NCBI GenBank assembly: GCA_963727015.1
Contig: CAVSEV010000005.1
Coordinates: 434,001-498,000, forward strand
Length of the DNA: 64,000 bases
From: DATFVJ01 sp963727015
Lineage (GTDB): Bacteria > Actinomycetota > Actinomycetes > Streptosporangiales > Streptosporangiaceae
Direction of reading: 5' to 3'
Shown here: in pieces, positions 15,821-24,159 of the stretch
Layout: each line of letters starts with the position of its first letter
Numbering within the stretch: position 1 is the stretch's first letter
The notes under the pieces: model-generated
The model's database searches: none
Told to the model about the DNA's origin: nothing
The model's input: the letters and a program-made list of their open reading frames with translations, nothing else
Translations under genes and position numbers: made by a program

Positions 15821-16298
15821 CTGCGTGGCGGCGCCAACGAGCAGGTCCCGCGTAGACTCGAGGCAGTCAGGAAGAAGGCGGTTGCGTCCTGGCGGTGACC
15901 GCCGTCGAGCCGGAAGTCCGGGCCAGCCTGGCGCGGGAAAAGAAGATCATGGGATTCGGGCACCGTACTTACAAATCGGAGGATCCACGTACTTGTGCTG
16001 GATGTCCGCGCAGCTCGCGTAATCGTCCGGCGACAGCACGTGGTACCGCACGTCGCAGCGCACGGAGGTGGTTTTCGCGGAGAAGGGCCTGCACCCGACT
16101 GCCGGCTTCTACGCGGCTTCGGTGTACCACTGCCTCGGCATGCCTACGGACCTGTTCACGCGGATCTTCTCGGTCAGCCGGACGGCTAGCTGGACTGCCC
16201 ATGTGATCGAACAGCACGTGGGCGGCCGGCCGATCAGCCCCGACAGCGGCTACATGGGCGAGTGCCGGCTCAGCTGGCTCCCGCTGGCAGCCAGATGA
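15821..16298 (+). pseudogene. Citrate synthase relic (C-terminal half)
   Basis: Three frames together give a recognisable citrate/methylcitrate synthase. LRGGANEQV at 15821 matches the LHGGAN active-site loop. KKIMGFGHRTYKSEDPR in the next frame matches the catalytic-histidine loop (GFGHRVYKxxDPR). A third frame runs MSAQLA, stop, then VVFAEKGLHPTAGFYAASVY and, after GMPTDLFTRIFSVSR, TASWTAHVIEQ and a GRPISPDSGYMGE tail. Two frameshifts and an internal stop destroy it, and the N-terminal half is absent. It is therefore an old relic rather than a single sequencing slip. A functional citrate synthase must be elsewhere if the organism runs a full TCA cycle. Confidence 0.85.
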
Positions 16299-16741
16299 CG
16301 TCGCGGGAGATTTCCGGTGGATCACGCGGGCCTGCACAGGGCGCAGGTGCCGCGGGCGAGCGGCAGGAACCGGTGCCACCCCGGCGGCCACCACATGCGC
16401 CTATTCCACCCCGTCTGGACAGCATGAGCCCAAGGCCGCCAGGGGGCCGGGCGCGCCGCAGCGGGCCTGGCGGCCAGCCTGTCTCGAACCTGCCATATGT
16501 GCTGGTGGTTGCCGGAGTCCTGGGTGGCCTGCTATGGGTGTGGCTGAGCAAGAACCACGTCAAGGGTGGCACGCTGATGATTGCCGGGTCGCTCCTGCTC
16601 GCGGGCGGGGCCAGGCTTACGCTGGCCCCCGGGCGGGCCGGACTGCTCGCAAGCAGGCGTCGCGCCGTCGATGTGGCCGCGTTCGCAGTTCTGGGTGCCG
16701 GACTGCTCGTGGCCGCCCTGCTGATCCCGAACCCATCGTGA
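16295..16741 (+). CDS. DUF3017-type small membrane protein
   Basis: The C-terminal 80 residues have three hydrophobic helices: NLPYVLVVAGVLGGLLWVWL, GGTLMIAGSLLLAGGARLTL and AVDVAAFAVLGAGLLVAALL. The pattern with an APGRAGLLASR loop matches DUF3017 proteins, which sit next to purH/mdh in Streptomyces and relatives (from memory). About 60 residues before the first helix are Pro/Arg/Gly-rich and disordered, so the start is uncertain: ATG 16295 is used, ATG 16424 would give a more usual short form. The 5' end overlaps the citrate synthase relic. Function unknown. Confidence 0.7.
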   Translation: MTSREISGGSRGPAQGAGAAGERQEPVPPRRPPHAPIPPRLDSMSPRPPGGRARRSGPGGQPVSNLPYVLVVAGVLGGLLWVWLSKNHVKGGTLMIAGSLLLAGGARLTLAPGRAGLLASRRRAVDVAAFAVLGAGLLVAALLIPNPS

Positions 16742-17037
16742 TCGGCCATGAAGGTCGCCCGCGGCGTTGGACCGACGCGGTCAGGCTGAACCGCGCGTCG
16801 CCCGGCGGCGTTACCCCGGCCGCGGCTCTGACCGCGGCCCTGGCGCGGGGCCGGGCCCGTCCCCGGGACACCGGCGGACCCCAACTGACCTGATTAACCC
16901 GGAACAGGGGGAGATAGCCTCACGAAAAGTGAGCCTCGAAGAGCTGGCCCAGGGACCACGAACCCGGAACCCCGGAGGCAACGACCCATGGAATCCCCCG
17001 TGGAGGCGGCTGGCGTGATGAAGGGAAGAAGAGCGGC

Positions 17038-18258
17038 ATGCCCAAGATCAGGGTGGAGAATCCCGTCGTAGAACTTGACGGCGACGAGATGACGCGGATC
17101 ATGTGGAAGTTCATCAAGGACCAGCTGATCCTGCCTTACCTGGATATCGACCTGAAGTACTTCGACCTTTCTATCCAGAACCGTGACGCCACCGACGACC
17201 AGGTGACGGTGGACGCGGGGAATGCGATCAAGCAATATGGGGTGGGCGTCAAGTGCGCCACGATCACACCCGACGAGGCGCGGGTCAAGGAGTTCGGCCT
17301 GAAAAAGATGTGGCGATCGCCGAACGGAACGATCCGTAACATTCTCGGCGGCGTCGTTTTCCGCGAGCCGATAGTGATGTCCAATATCCCCCGGCTGATA
17401 CAGAGCTGGTCAAAGCCGATCGTGATCGGCCGTCACGCGCATGGCGACCAGTACCGGGCGACCGATTTCGTTGTGCCCGGGCCCGGAACGGTAATGATCT
17501 CGTATCGGCCCGAGGACGGCGGCCAGCCGTTCGAGGTCGAGGTTGCGAAGTTCGCCGGTGGCGGCGTGGCGATGGCCATGTACAACTTCGACGACTCGAT
17601 CCGTGACTTCGCGCGGGCGACGATGCGGTACGCGCTCGACCGCGGGTTTCCGCTGTACCTGTCGACGAAGAACACGATACTCAAGGCGTACGACGGCAGG
17701 TTCAAGGTCCTGTTCGCCGAGGTGTTCGAGTCGGAGTTCAAGGCCGAATTCGAGGCCGCAGGCCTCACCTACGAGCACCGGCTGATCGACGACATGGTGG
17801 CGCAGGTGCTGAAGTGGGAGGGGGGGATCGTCTGGGCGTTGAAGAACTACGATGGTGACGTCGAATCCGATGTCGTCGCGCAGGGTTTCGGCTCGCTCGG
17901 CCTGATGACGAGCGTGCTGATGACGCCGGACGGCCGCACCGTCGAGGCCGAGGCCGCGCACGGTACGGTGACCCGTCATTACCGGATGCACGAGCAGGGC
18001 AAGCCCACATCCACCAACCCGATCGCGTCGATCTTCGCCTGGACCCGTGGCCTCGCGCACCGCGGCAAGCTAGACGGCACACCGGAGGTAACCCTATTCG
18101 CGCGGCTGATCGAAGAGGTGTGCGCTGAGACCGTCGAGGCCGGGCAAATGACTAAGGATCTCGCGTTGCTGATCGCCGCCGACGCCCCATATCTGACCAC
18201 ACAGGAGTTCCTCGCCGCGCTCGACGAGAACTTGCGAAAGACGATGGAGACCCAATGA
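17038..18258 (+). CDS. icd: Isocitrate dehydrogenase (NADP+)
   Basis: TCA-cycle enzyme of 406 residues, the homodimeric type II form. MPKIRVENPVVELDGDEMTR is the standard start; SPNGTIRNILGG carries the isocitrate-binding Ser/Asn/Arg, KNYDGDVESDVVAQGFGSLG holds the metal-binding aspartates, and EAEAAHGTVTRHYR contributes to NADP+ binding. GAAGGGAAGAAGAG is the ribosome site. Its stop codon overlaps the start of mdh by four bases (ATGA), so icd and mdh form a coupled operon. No truncation or change of key residues is seen. Confidence 0.97.
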   Translation: MPKIRVENPVVELDGDEMTRIMWKFIKDQLILPYLDIDLKYFDLSIQNRDATDDQVTVDAGNAIKQYGVGVKCATITPDEARVKEFGLKKMWRSPNGTIRNILGGVVFREPIVMSNIPRLIQSWSKPIVIGRHAHGDQYRATDFVVPGPGTVMISYRPEDGGQPFEVEVAKFAGGGVAMAMYNFDDSIRDFARATMRYALDRGFPLYLSTKNTILKAYDGRFKVLFAEVFESEFKAEFEAAGLTYEHRLIDDMVAQVLKWEGGIVWALKNYDGDVESDVVAQGFGSLGLMTSVLMTPDGRTVEAEAAHGTVTRHYRMHEQGKPTSTNPIASIFAWTRGLAHRGKLDGTPEVTLFARLIEEVCAETVEAGQMTKDLALLIAADAPYLTTQEFLAALDENLRKTMETQ

Positions 18259-19211
18259 GCCGCCAGGGAAAGGTATCGGTCGTAGGCGCCGGATTCTACG
18301 GTTCCACGACGGCGCAACGACTCGCCGAGTACGACATCTTCGACGAGGTCGTGCTCACCGACATCATCGAGGGCAGGCCGGCCGGGCTGGCCCTGGACAT
18401 GAACCAGTCGCGCCCGGTGGAGGGATTCGAGACCAAGGTCACTGGGGCTACCACTGGGGCGGACGGGTCCGGATACGACGCACTGGCCGGCTCCGGCATC
18501 GTCATCATCACGGCCGGCCTGCCGCGTAAGCCAGGCATGAGCCGGATGGATCTGATCGGCGTCAATGCCAAGATCGTCCGCGATGTAGCGGAGAATGTCG
18601 CCAGGTACGCCCCTGATGCGGTGCTCATCGTGGTGTCCAACCCGCTCGACGAGATGACGGCGCTAGCCGCAAAGGTGTCAGGCTTCCCTGCGCACCGGGT
18701 AATGGGCCAGGCCGGAATGCTGGACACGGCCCGCTTCACGAATTTCGTCGCGGAGCGGCTTGCTGTGCCTGTTGGTTCGGTCCGTACCCTCACCCTGGGT
18801 TCGCACGGTGACACGATGGTTCCGGTGCCGTCCGCGTGCTCCGTGGACGGCAAGCCGCTGGCCGACCTGTTGCCTGCGACGGAGGTCGAGGCCCTGGTCG
18901 AGCGCACAAGGAACGGCGGCGCGGAGGTTGTCGGCCTGCTCAAGACCGGATCGGCGTTCTACGCCCCGTCCGCCGCCGCGGCCCGGATGGCTCGCGCAGT
19001 GGCCGAGGATTCAGGCGCGGTGCTGCCGGTGTGCGCGTGGGTGGACGGCCAGTACGGCATTGCGGGCGTGTACCTAGGCGTGGAGGCGGAGATCGGCGCG
19101 TCCGGCGTCAGGCGGGTTGTCGAGCGCCAGCTGACCGAGACCGAATTGTCCGGCCTGCGGAACGCGGCCGAGGCGGTCCGCGCCAAGCAGGCCGACGTCG
19201 CCAATCTCTGA
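18255..19211 (+). CDS. mdh: Malate dehydrogenase (lactate dehydrogenase-like type)
   Basis: Oxidises malate to oxaloacetate with NAD+. The 318-residue protein has the N-terminal Rossmann VVGAGFYGSTTAQRLAEYDI with an acidic residue (VVLTDII) that favours NAD+. The mobile loop AGLPRKPGMSRMDL carries two arginines including the substrate-reading one typical of malate enzymes. VVSNPLDEMT and the catalytic-histidine motif LGSHGDTMVP are intact. This is the short LDH-like MDH family rather than the long cytosolic type. Overlap with icd indicates coexpression of two adjacent TCA steps. Confidence 0.95.
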   Translation: MSRQGKVSVVGAGFYGSTTAQRLAEYDIFDEVVLTDIIEGRPAGLALDMNQSRPVEGFETKVTGATTGADGSGYDALAGSGIVIITAGLPRKPGMSRMDLIGVNAKIVRDVAENVARYAPDAVLIVVSNPLDEMTALAAKVSGFPAHRVMGQAGMLDTARFTNFVAERLAVPVGSVRTLTLGSHGDTMVPVPSACSVDGKPLADLLPATEVEALVERTRNGGAEVVGLLKTGSAFYAPSAAAARMARAVAEDSGAVLPVCAWVDGQYGIAGVYLGVEAEIGASGVRRVVERQLTETELSGLRNAAEAVRAKQADVANL

Positions 19212-19254
19212 GAACAGGCTCTGAGCCGGACGCGCGGGCGTGGCGCCCATGAGG

Positions 19255-19405
19255 GCTCCCTGAGCGGCGCCGCCGCGCCCGCGGCGCCACGAGCCGCGCC
19301 CGCGGCGCCGCGCCGCCACGCCCCGGCGCCACGAGCCGCGCCCGCGGCGCCACGAGCCGCCCCCGCGGCGCGCCACGAGCCGCCCCCGCGGCGCCACTAG
19401 CCGCG
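19255..19405. repeat. GCGCCACGAGCCGC repeat array after mdh
   Basis: About seven irregular copies of a 20-24-base unit built on GCGGCGCCACGAGCCGC fill the gap between the convergent mdh and M20-peptidase genes. It is extremely GC-rich and self-complementary in places. Confidence 0.8.
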
Positions 19406-19424
19406 CCAGCCAGTATCTCGCCGG

Positions 19425-20618
19425 TCAGCCTGCCGCGAGGCGGCGGAGGGCGAGTTCGGCCAAGAGGGTGGCGCCTTCGGGAAGCACAGCGTCGTCGAAA
19501 ACGGCCTCCGCCGAGTGGTTGAAGGCAGCGGTCGCGGGATCGGTGCCCGGCGGGCAGGCGCCGATGAGGACGAAAGCGCCAGGTACCTCGTTCAGCACCA
19601 GGGAGAAGTCCTCCGAACCCGTGATGGGGTTCGGCGCGGTCAGTGCGCGCTCCGGCCCGAACATATCGGCAATGGCTGCGCCGGCGAACGCGGCCTCGGC
19701 CGCGTCGTTGACCGTCACGGGGTAATCCTGCGCGTAATCAAGATCCACCGTCATCCCGTGCGCCGCGGCGATGCCTTGCAGCACCGCCGCGACGCCCTCC
19801 CTGACCCGCGTGTGCGCGTCCGCGGAAAACGATCGCATCGTCGCCCCGAAACGTGCCTCGGCGGGGATCACGTTCGACGCGGTGCCCGCGTGGAAACTCC
19901 CCACCGTGATGACCACGGGATCGAACACGTCGAACGAGCGGGTGACGAACGACTGCAGCGCGGTGACCATTTCACATGCAGGGGGAATGGGATCGCGGGC
20001 GCGGTGCGGCTGCGAGCCGTGCCCACCCGAGCCGCGGACGGTCACCCTGATCTCCCCGGCTCCCGCCATCATGGGACCCGGGCGGGTGGCGCACACCCCC
20101 AGTGGCAGCAGCGCAGACACGGAGTGCAGTGCGTACGCGGCTACCGGGCGCGGGCCTGCGGCGTCAAGTACGCCTTCGTCAAGCATGTACCTGGCGCCCC
20201 CGTCGCCCTCTTCGCCAGGCTGGAACATGAAGATCACGCTGCCCGCCAGCTCGGCGCGCCGCTGCGCGAGCAGGCGCGCAGCGCCAGCCAGCATGGCCGT
20301 GTGCGTGTCATGCCCGCAGGCATGCATGGCCGCGTCATTGCAGGAGGTGTAATCGACGCCGCTGCGCTCGGTGATCGGGAGCGCGTCCAGGTCAGCGCGC
20401 AGCAGGACGGCGGGTCCGGGTTTGCCGCCCCTGAGCACCGCCGTCACCGACGTCAAGCGCTGGCCGGTGGTGATCTGCAGCGGCAGCCCGTCGAGCGCGT
20501 CGAGCACTTTTTTCTGGGTGCGGGGCAGATCCAGGCCGATCTCGGGTTCGCGATGGATCGCATGCCGCATTCTGGTCATCTCGCCCGCCATGGCGGCGGC
20601 GTCGTCATGTACTGACAT
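19425..20618 (-). CDS. M20-family amidohydrolase (hippurate hydrolase-like)
   Basis: A zinc-dependent amidohydrolase of 397 residues. Metal and catalytic motifs are LLRADLDALPITE, MHACGHDTHTAML (HxCGHDxH), MFQPGEEGDGGARYM (general-base Glu-Glu) and the C-terminal GSEDFSLVLNEVPG. The dimerisation lid lies between about residues 185 and 300. Relatives cleave N-acyl amino acids, hippurate or indole-acetyl conjugates; the exact substrate is unknown. It stands alone, convergent to mdh and codirectional with, but 75 bases downstream of, the gal operon. The family is certain; the substrate is not. Confidence 0.88.
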   Translation of the reverse strand: MSVHDDAAAMAGEMTRMRHAIHREPEIGLDLPRTQKKVLDALDGLPLQITTGQRLTSVTAVLRGGKPGPAVLLRADLDALPITERSGVDYTSCNDAAMHACGHDTHTAMLAGAARLLAQRRAELAGSVIFMFQPGEEGDGGARYMLDEGVLDAAGPRPVAAYALHSVSALLPLGVCATRPGPMMAGAGEIRVTVRGSGGHGSQPHRARDPIPPACEMVTALQSFVTRSFDVFDPVVITVGSFHAGTASNVIPAEARFGATMRSFSADAHTRVREGVAAVLQGIAAAHGMTVDLDYAQDYPVTVNDAAEAAFAGAAIADMFGPERALTAPNPITGSEDFSLVLNEVPGAFVLIGACPPGTDPATAAFNHSAEAVFDDAVLPEGATLLAELALRRLAAG

Positions 20619-20693
20619 GGGCTCATCCTGCCCTATGTCGCCCGGCCCGCCGTTCGGCGGCGTGTTGCCTGGCGGGCTGCGTGCGCGCAGCGG

Positions 20694-21866
20694 TTAAGCC
20701 ACCCGGTGCGCACCGGATTGCGGCGCCCCGGGGAGCACGCGCGGCGGCGCCCAGCCTCGCCGTCCGAACTCGGCAGCCACCGCATCGCTCACCTCGCCAG
20801 CCCGGCCGGCTGGGACCAGCGCGATCACCGATCCGCCGAACCCGCCACCGATCATGCGGGCGCCGAGTGCGCCCGCCGCGTTGGCGGTGTTCACTGCTAC
20901 GTCCGCTTCGGGCCAGGAGATCTCGAAATCATCACGAAGCGACAGATATGAAGCGTTGAGCAGCGCGCCGATTTCGCTCATGGCACCCGCGCGCAGCAGA
21001 CGGGCAACCGCCTCGACTCGGTGATCTTCCGTGATGACGTGCCTGGCCCTGCGGCGCAGGACAGGATCTCGCAGCCGTCCAAGAGCGGCGTCGGGATCCG
21101 TCACATCGCGCAAGGCGGGGACCCCAAGCAGCCGGGCGGCTTGCGCACAGGCGCGGCGCCTGTCCCCGTAGGCCCCGTCGGTCAGGTCGTGCCGCGCCCG
21201 CGTGTCCATGACCATAAGCTCAAGGCCGGCTCCTGCGGGATCGAACGGGATCTGGCTGCTCGACAGCGTCCGGCAGTCGAGGAACAGGGCGCGGCCCCGG
21301 CGGCATAGCAGCGCGGCGGATTGGTCCATGATCCCGCTCGGCACACCGGCGAACTCGTTCTCAGCTCGCCGCGCGATCTGCGCCAGCTCTTCCCGGGCTG
21401 CCTCGATCCCGTACAAGCCGGCGAGCGCGACCGCGACCCCGCATTCGAGCGCGGCAGACGAGGACAGGCCCGCGCCCTGCGGCAGATCGGAGTCAATGGC
21501 CAGCAGCGCGCCGCCGACCTCGTGACCCGCGTCGCGCAGGGCCCAGGCGACTCCCGCGGCGTACGCCGCCCAGCCGGTGACCGATCCAGGCGCCAGGGCT
21601 CCGATGCTGACCGCGACCCGCTCCGCCGGGGCCTGGCGCGAGGACAACTCGAGCGTGTCGTCGCCCGCGCGTGCCGCGGCGACCCGCACTCCGGGCCCGA
21701 GCGCGAACGGCAGCACGAAGCCCTCGTTGTAGTCGGTGTGCTCGCCGATAAGGTTGACCCGGCCTGGCGCGTGCCACACACCTTCCGCGCTGCCGCCGTA
21801 CCTGTCGCGGAAGAACCCCGCCGCGCTGGCGGCCGCCGCATCGCGGCCGACAGCCCGCGCTGTCAT
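20694..21866 (-). CDS. galK: Galactokinase
   Basis: GHMP-family kinase of about 390 residues that phosphorylates galactose at C1. The galactose signature GRVNLIGEHTDYNEGFVLPF, the ATP-loop LPQGAGLSSSAALE and the C-terminal MIGGGFGGSVIALVP are all intact. I start it at 21866, where ATGA overlaps the galE stop; an upstream start at 21893 lies inside galE. It is the last gene of galT-galE-galK, each joined by a 4-base overlap, giving a complete Leloir pathway. Confidence 0.95.
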   Translation of the reverse strand: MTARAVGRDAAAASAAGFFRDRYGGSAEGVWHAPGRVNLIGEHTDYNEGFVLPFALGPGVRVAAARAGDDTLELSSRQAPAERVAVSIGALAPGSVTGWAAYAAGVAWALRDAGHEVGGALLAIDSDLPQGAGLSSSAALECGVAVALAGLYGIEAAREELAQIARRAENEFAGVPSGIMDQSAALLCRRGRALFLDCRTLSSSQIPFDPAGAGLELMVMDTRARHDLTDGAYGDRRRACAQAARLLGVPALRDVTDPDAALGRLRDPVLRRRARHVITEDHRVEAVARLLRAGAMSEIGALLNASYLSLRDDFEISWPEADVAVNTANAAGALGARMIGGGFGGSVIALVPAGRAGEVSDAVAAEFGRRGWAPPRVLPGAPQSGAHRVA

Positions 21867-22909
21867 CGCGGCCCTGCCGAGGCGAATGCCCACGCGTCCG
21901 CGACCATCGCGCGCAGGTCAAGGTTCGCCCGCCAGCCGAGCTCGGCTTGGATGCGCGCCGAGGAGGCCACGAGGACCGCGGGATCGCCCGGCCGCCGCGG
22001 CGCCACCCGTGCGGGGATGTCGGCACCGGTGACGTCGCGGCACATGTCGATGACCTCGCGGACAGAAATCCCTGCGCCGTTGCCGAGGTTGTAGATGCGG
22101 TGCGTAGCTGTGGGACCGGCAGTGCAGGTGTCGAGTGCGCTGAGGTGTGCCCGCGCCAGGTCGGTCACATGGATGTAATCCCGGACGCAGGTGCCGTCCG
22201 GTGTCGGGTAGTCGTCGCCGAAGATCTGCACCGCCTCGTCGCCGATCGCCGTACCCCGGTTTGTGGCTGTGCCGTTCGTGGCTGCCCGGTTTGCTGGGGC
22301 AGCGCCCAGCCGCGCCGCGACCGCGAGGACGTTCGGGATCAGGTGAGTTTCATGCGCGTGCCGCTCGCCGAGCCACCCGGAGTCCGGGTCCCTGTAGGCG
22401 CCCGCCACATTGAAGTACCGCAGGCTCACCCCATCGAGGCCGTGCAGCCGCGCATATTCCCCGAGCGCGGTGTCGACGGCCAGTTTCGACTCCCCGTATG
22501 GGCTGGTCGGCAGGGTGGGGGAGCTCTCTTCGATCGGGACGTGTGCCGGGTCGCCGTACACAGCCGCGGTCGAGGAGAAGACGATCCTCCGCACGCCAGC
22601 GACCCGCATCGCATCGATCAGGGCGAGGGTACCGCCGAGGTTGTGCTGCCAGTACCTGGCGGGCTGCGCAACCGACTCGCCGACCAGGGACTTGGCGGCG
22701 AAGTGCAGCACCGCGTCTATCCCGCCTTCGAGCACGCCACGTGCCTCATCGCGAATCGTGCCGCTGATGAATTCGGCCCCCTTGGGCACCGCATCCGCGT
22801 GCCCGGTGGAAAGATCGTCGAGCACCGTGACCTGATGACCGTCCCGCAGCAGCTGGGCAGCGACGACACTGCCGATGTAACCGGCGCCGCCCGTGACGAG
22901 CAGCCTCAC
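21863..22909 (-). CDS. galE: UDP-glucose 4-epimerase
   Basis: An extended short-chain dehydrogenase of 348 residues that interconverts UDP-glucose and UDP-galactose. It has the NAD+-binding VTGGAGYIGSVVAAQL, the catalytic Tyr-Lys in SPYGESKLAVD with a preceding Ser/Thr (FSSTAAVYG), and RYFNVAGAYRDPDSGW. Between HLIPNVLAVAARLG and VQIFGDDYPTPDGT there is a low-complexity Ala/Thr/Asn insert (ANRAATNGTATNRG) of about 20 residues not usual in GalE. It overlaps galT by ATGA at 22906-22909. Confidence 0.95.
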   Translation of the reverse strand: MRLLVTGGAGYIGSVVAAQLLRDGHQVTVLDDLSTGHADAVPKGAEFISGTIRDEARGVLEGGIDAVLHFAAKSLVGESVAQPARYWQHNLGGTLALIDAMRVAGVRRIVFSSTAAVYGDPAHVPIEESSPTLPTSPYGESKLAVDTALGEYARLHGLDGVSLRYFNVAGAYRDPDSGWLGERHAHETHLIPNVLAVAARLGAAPANRAATNGTATNRGTAIGDEAVQIFGDDYPTPDGTCVRDYIHVTDLARAHLSALDTCTAGPTATHRIYNLGNGAGISVREVIDMCRDVTGADIPARVAPRRPGDPAVLVASSARIQAELGWRANLDLRAMVADAWAFASAGPR

Positions 22910-24057
22910 ATGACCTCCCTGAGCTGTCGGGCCGCGGTTTCCGGCACGACATCATTGATCCACACGCCCATGCCGGATTCCGAGCCGGCCAGGTATTTGA
23001 GCTTGCCTGGCGCCCGCCGCAATGACAGTACTTGAAGGTGCAGCGCGAACTCCCCAGACTCAGCGGACCCTGACCCGGCAGGCCCACGGCCCGGCGCCTG
23101 ATGCCAGGCGGCGATGTATGGCGCCCTGCTGCCGAACAGCGCGTCAAGGCGGTGGAGCACGTCCAGGTAGATCGGGCAGAAGGCGGCACGCGCCGTGTCG
23201 GGTAGCAGCGTCAGATCGGGCACCCGTTCGGCTGGGAAGAGCAAAATCTCGTACGGCCACCGGGCCGCGGCGGGCACCAAAGCGGTCCAATGGTCGTTAC
23301 GCGCAACCACCCTGGCGCCCGCGGCCAGTTCGCCGGCGACCAGATCGTCGAACAGGTTGCTCCCGGTGCGCTCCGCATACCGCCGTGCCTCGCCGAGCAT
23401 TCTGGCGGTGCGCGGCGTGACGAACGGATAGGCATAGATCTGGCCATGCGGGTGATGGAGGGTGACCCCGATCTCCTCGCCGCGGTTCTCGAAGCAGAAA
23501 ACCTGCTCGACCCCGTCGAGAGCGGACAGGACGGCGGTCCGGTCCGCCCACGCCTCGACCACGGTGCGCACCCTCGCCGGCGTCAGGTCGGCAAAGGATG
23601 CCTCATGATCGGAGGTGAAGCAGACGACCTCGCATCTGCCGTAGCCGGGCCGCCGCGCGAACAGGTCTGGCTGGCCGCCGGCCAGTTGTGCCTGCGGTAC
23701 CCGCAGCCCGGGATCCGCCCCAGAGAGCGAAGGAAAGCGGTTCTCGAAGACCACGACGTCGTAACTGCTCGCCGGGATCTCGGTGGGCCGCCCAGGCGCG
23801 GAAGGGTCGAGCGGGCAGGCCTCGGCCGGTGGCAGGAACGTGCGATCCTGGCGCTGCTCGGCGATGACCACCCACTCCCCGGCCAGTGGATCCCAGCGCA
23901 GCATGGACGCGGGGCCATCCGCTTGGCCACCGAGGTCGCGCGTGTCTTTGACGGCGTCCCTGCGGAGCCCTGGCGATTCGTCGAAGTAGATGATCTCGCG
24001 CCCGTCGGCGAGAGTTGTCGCGTATTTCCAGATCGGATAGGGGTCCACAGAACCCAC
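22906..24057 (-). CDS. galT: Galactose-1-phosphate uridylyltransferase
   Basis: First gene of the Leloir operon, 383 residues of the HIT superfamily. The active-site motif LHHPHGQIYAYPF carries the uridylylated histidine, and the N-terminal RWDPLAGEWVVIAEQRQDRT is a GalT hallmark. CENRGEEIGVTLH-like and NDHWTALVPAAARWPYEI segments match the second HIT half. Transcription runs away from the CNNM gene, so the 102 bases between 24057 and 24160 must hold two divergent promoters. No regulator gene lies adjacent. Confidence 0.94.
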   Translation of the reverse strand: MGSVDPYPIWKYATTLADGREIIYFDESPGLRRDAVKDTRDLGGQADGPASMLRWDPLAGEWVVIAEQRQDRTFLPPAEACPLDPSAPGRPTEIPASSYDVVVFENRFPSLSGADPGLRVPQAQLAGGQPDLFARRPGYGRCEVVCFTSDHEASFADLTPARVRTVVEAWADRTAVLSALDGVEQVFCFENRGEEIGVTLHHPHGQIYAYPFVTPRTARMLGEARRYAERTGSNLFDDLVAGELAAGARVVARNDHWTALVPAAARWPYEILLFPAERVPDLTLLPDTARAAFCPIYLDVLHRLDALFGSRAPYIAAWHQAPGRGPAGSGSAESGEFALHLQVLSLRRAPGKLKYLAGSESGMGVWINDVVPETAARQLREVM

Positions 24058-24159
24058 ACGTTACTGCCACCTGCCTCCTGCTCACCCGCCCCGGCCAGCT
24101 GACCTCTTAGACTGTGCGGACACCATGCATTCAGGTGCCCGATCTTCAGGAATCGAGCC

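Noticed and set aside
15451..15855. Pro/Ala/Arg-rich open frames across 15.4-15.9 kb
   Set aside because: They arise from the GC-rich GGCCCGGGCGTTGG repeats, which keep several frames open; no protein family is seen.
19254..19410. Possible terminator after mdh
   Set aside because: The sequence is an irregular repeat that can fold in many ways; no distinct stem with a tail stands out.
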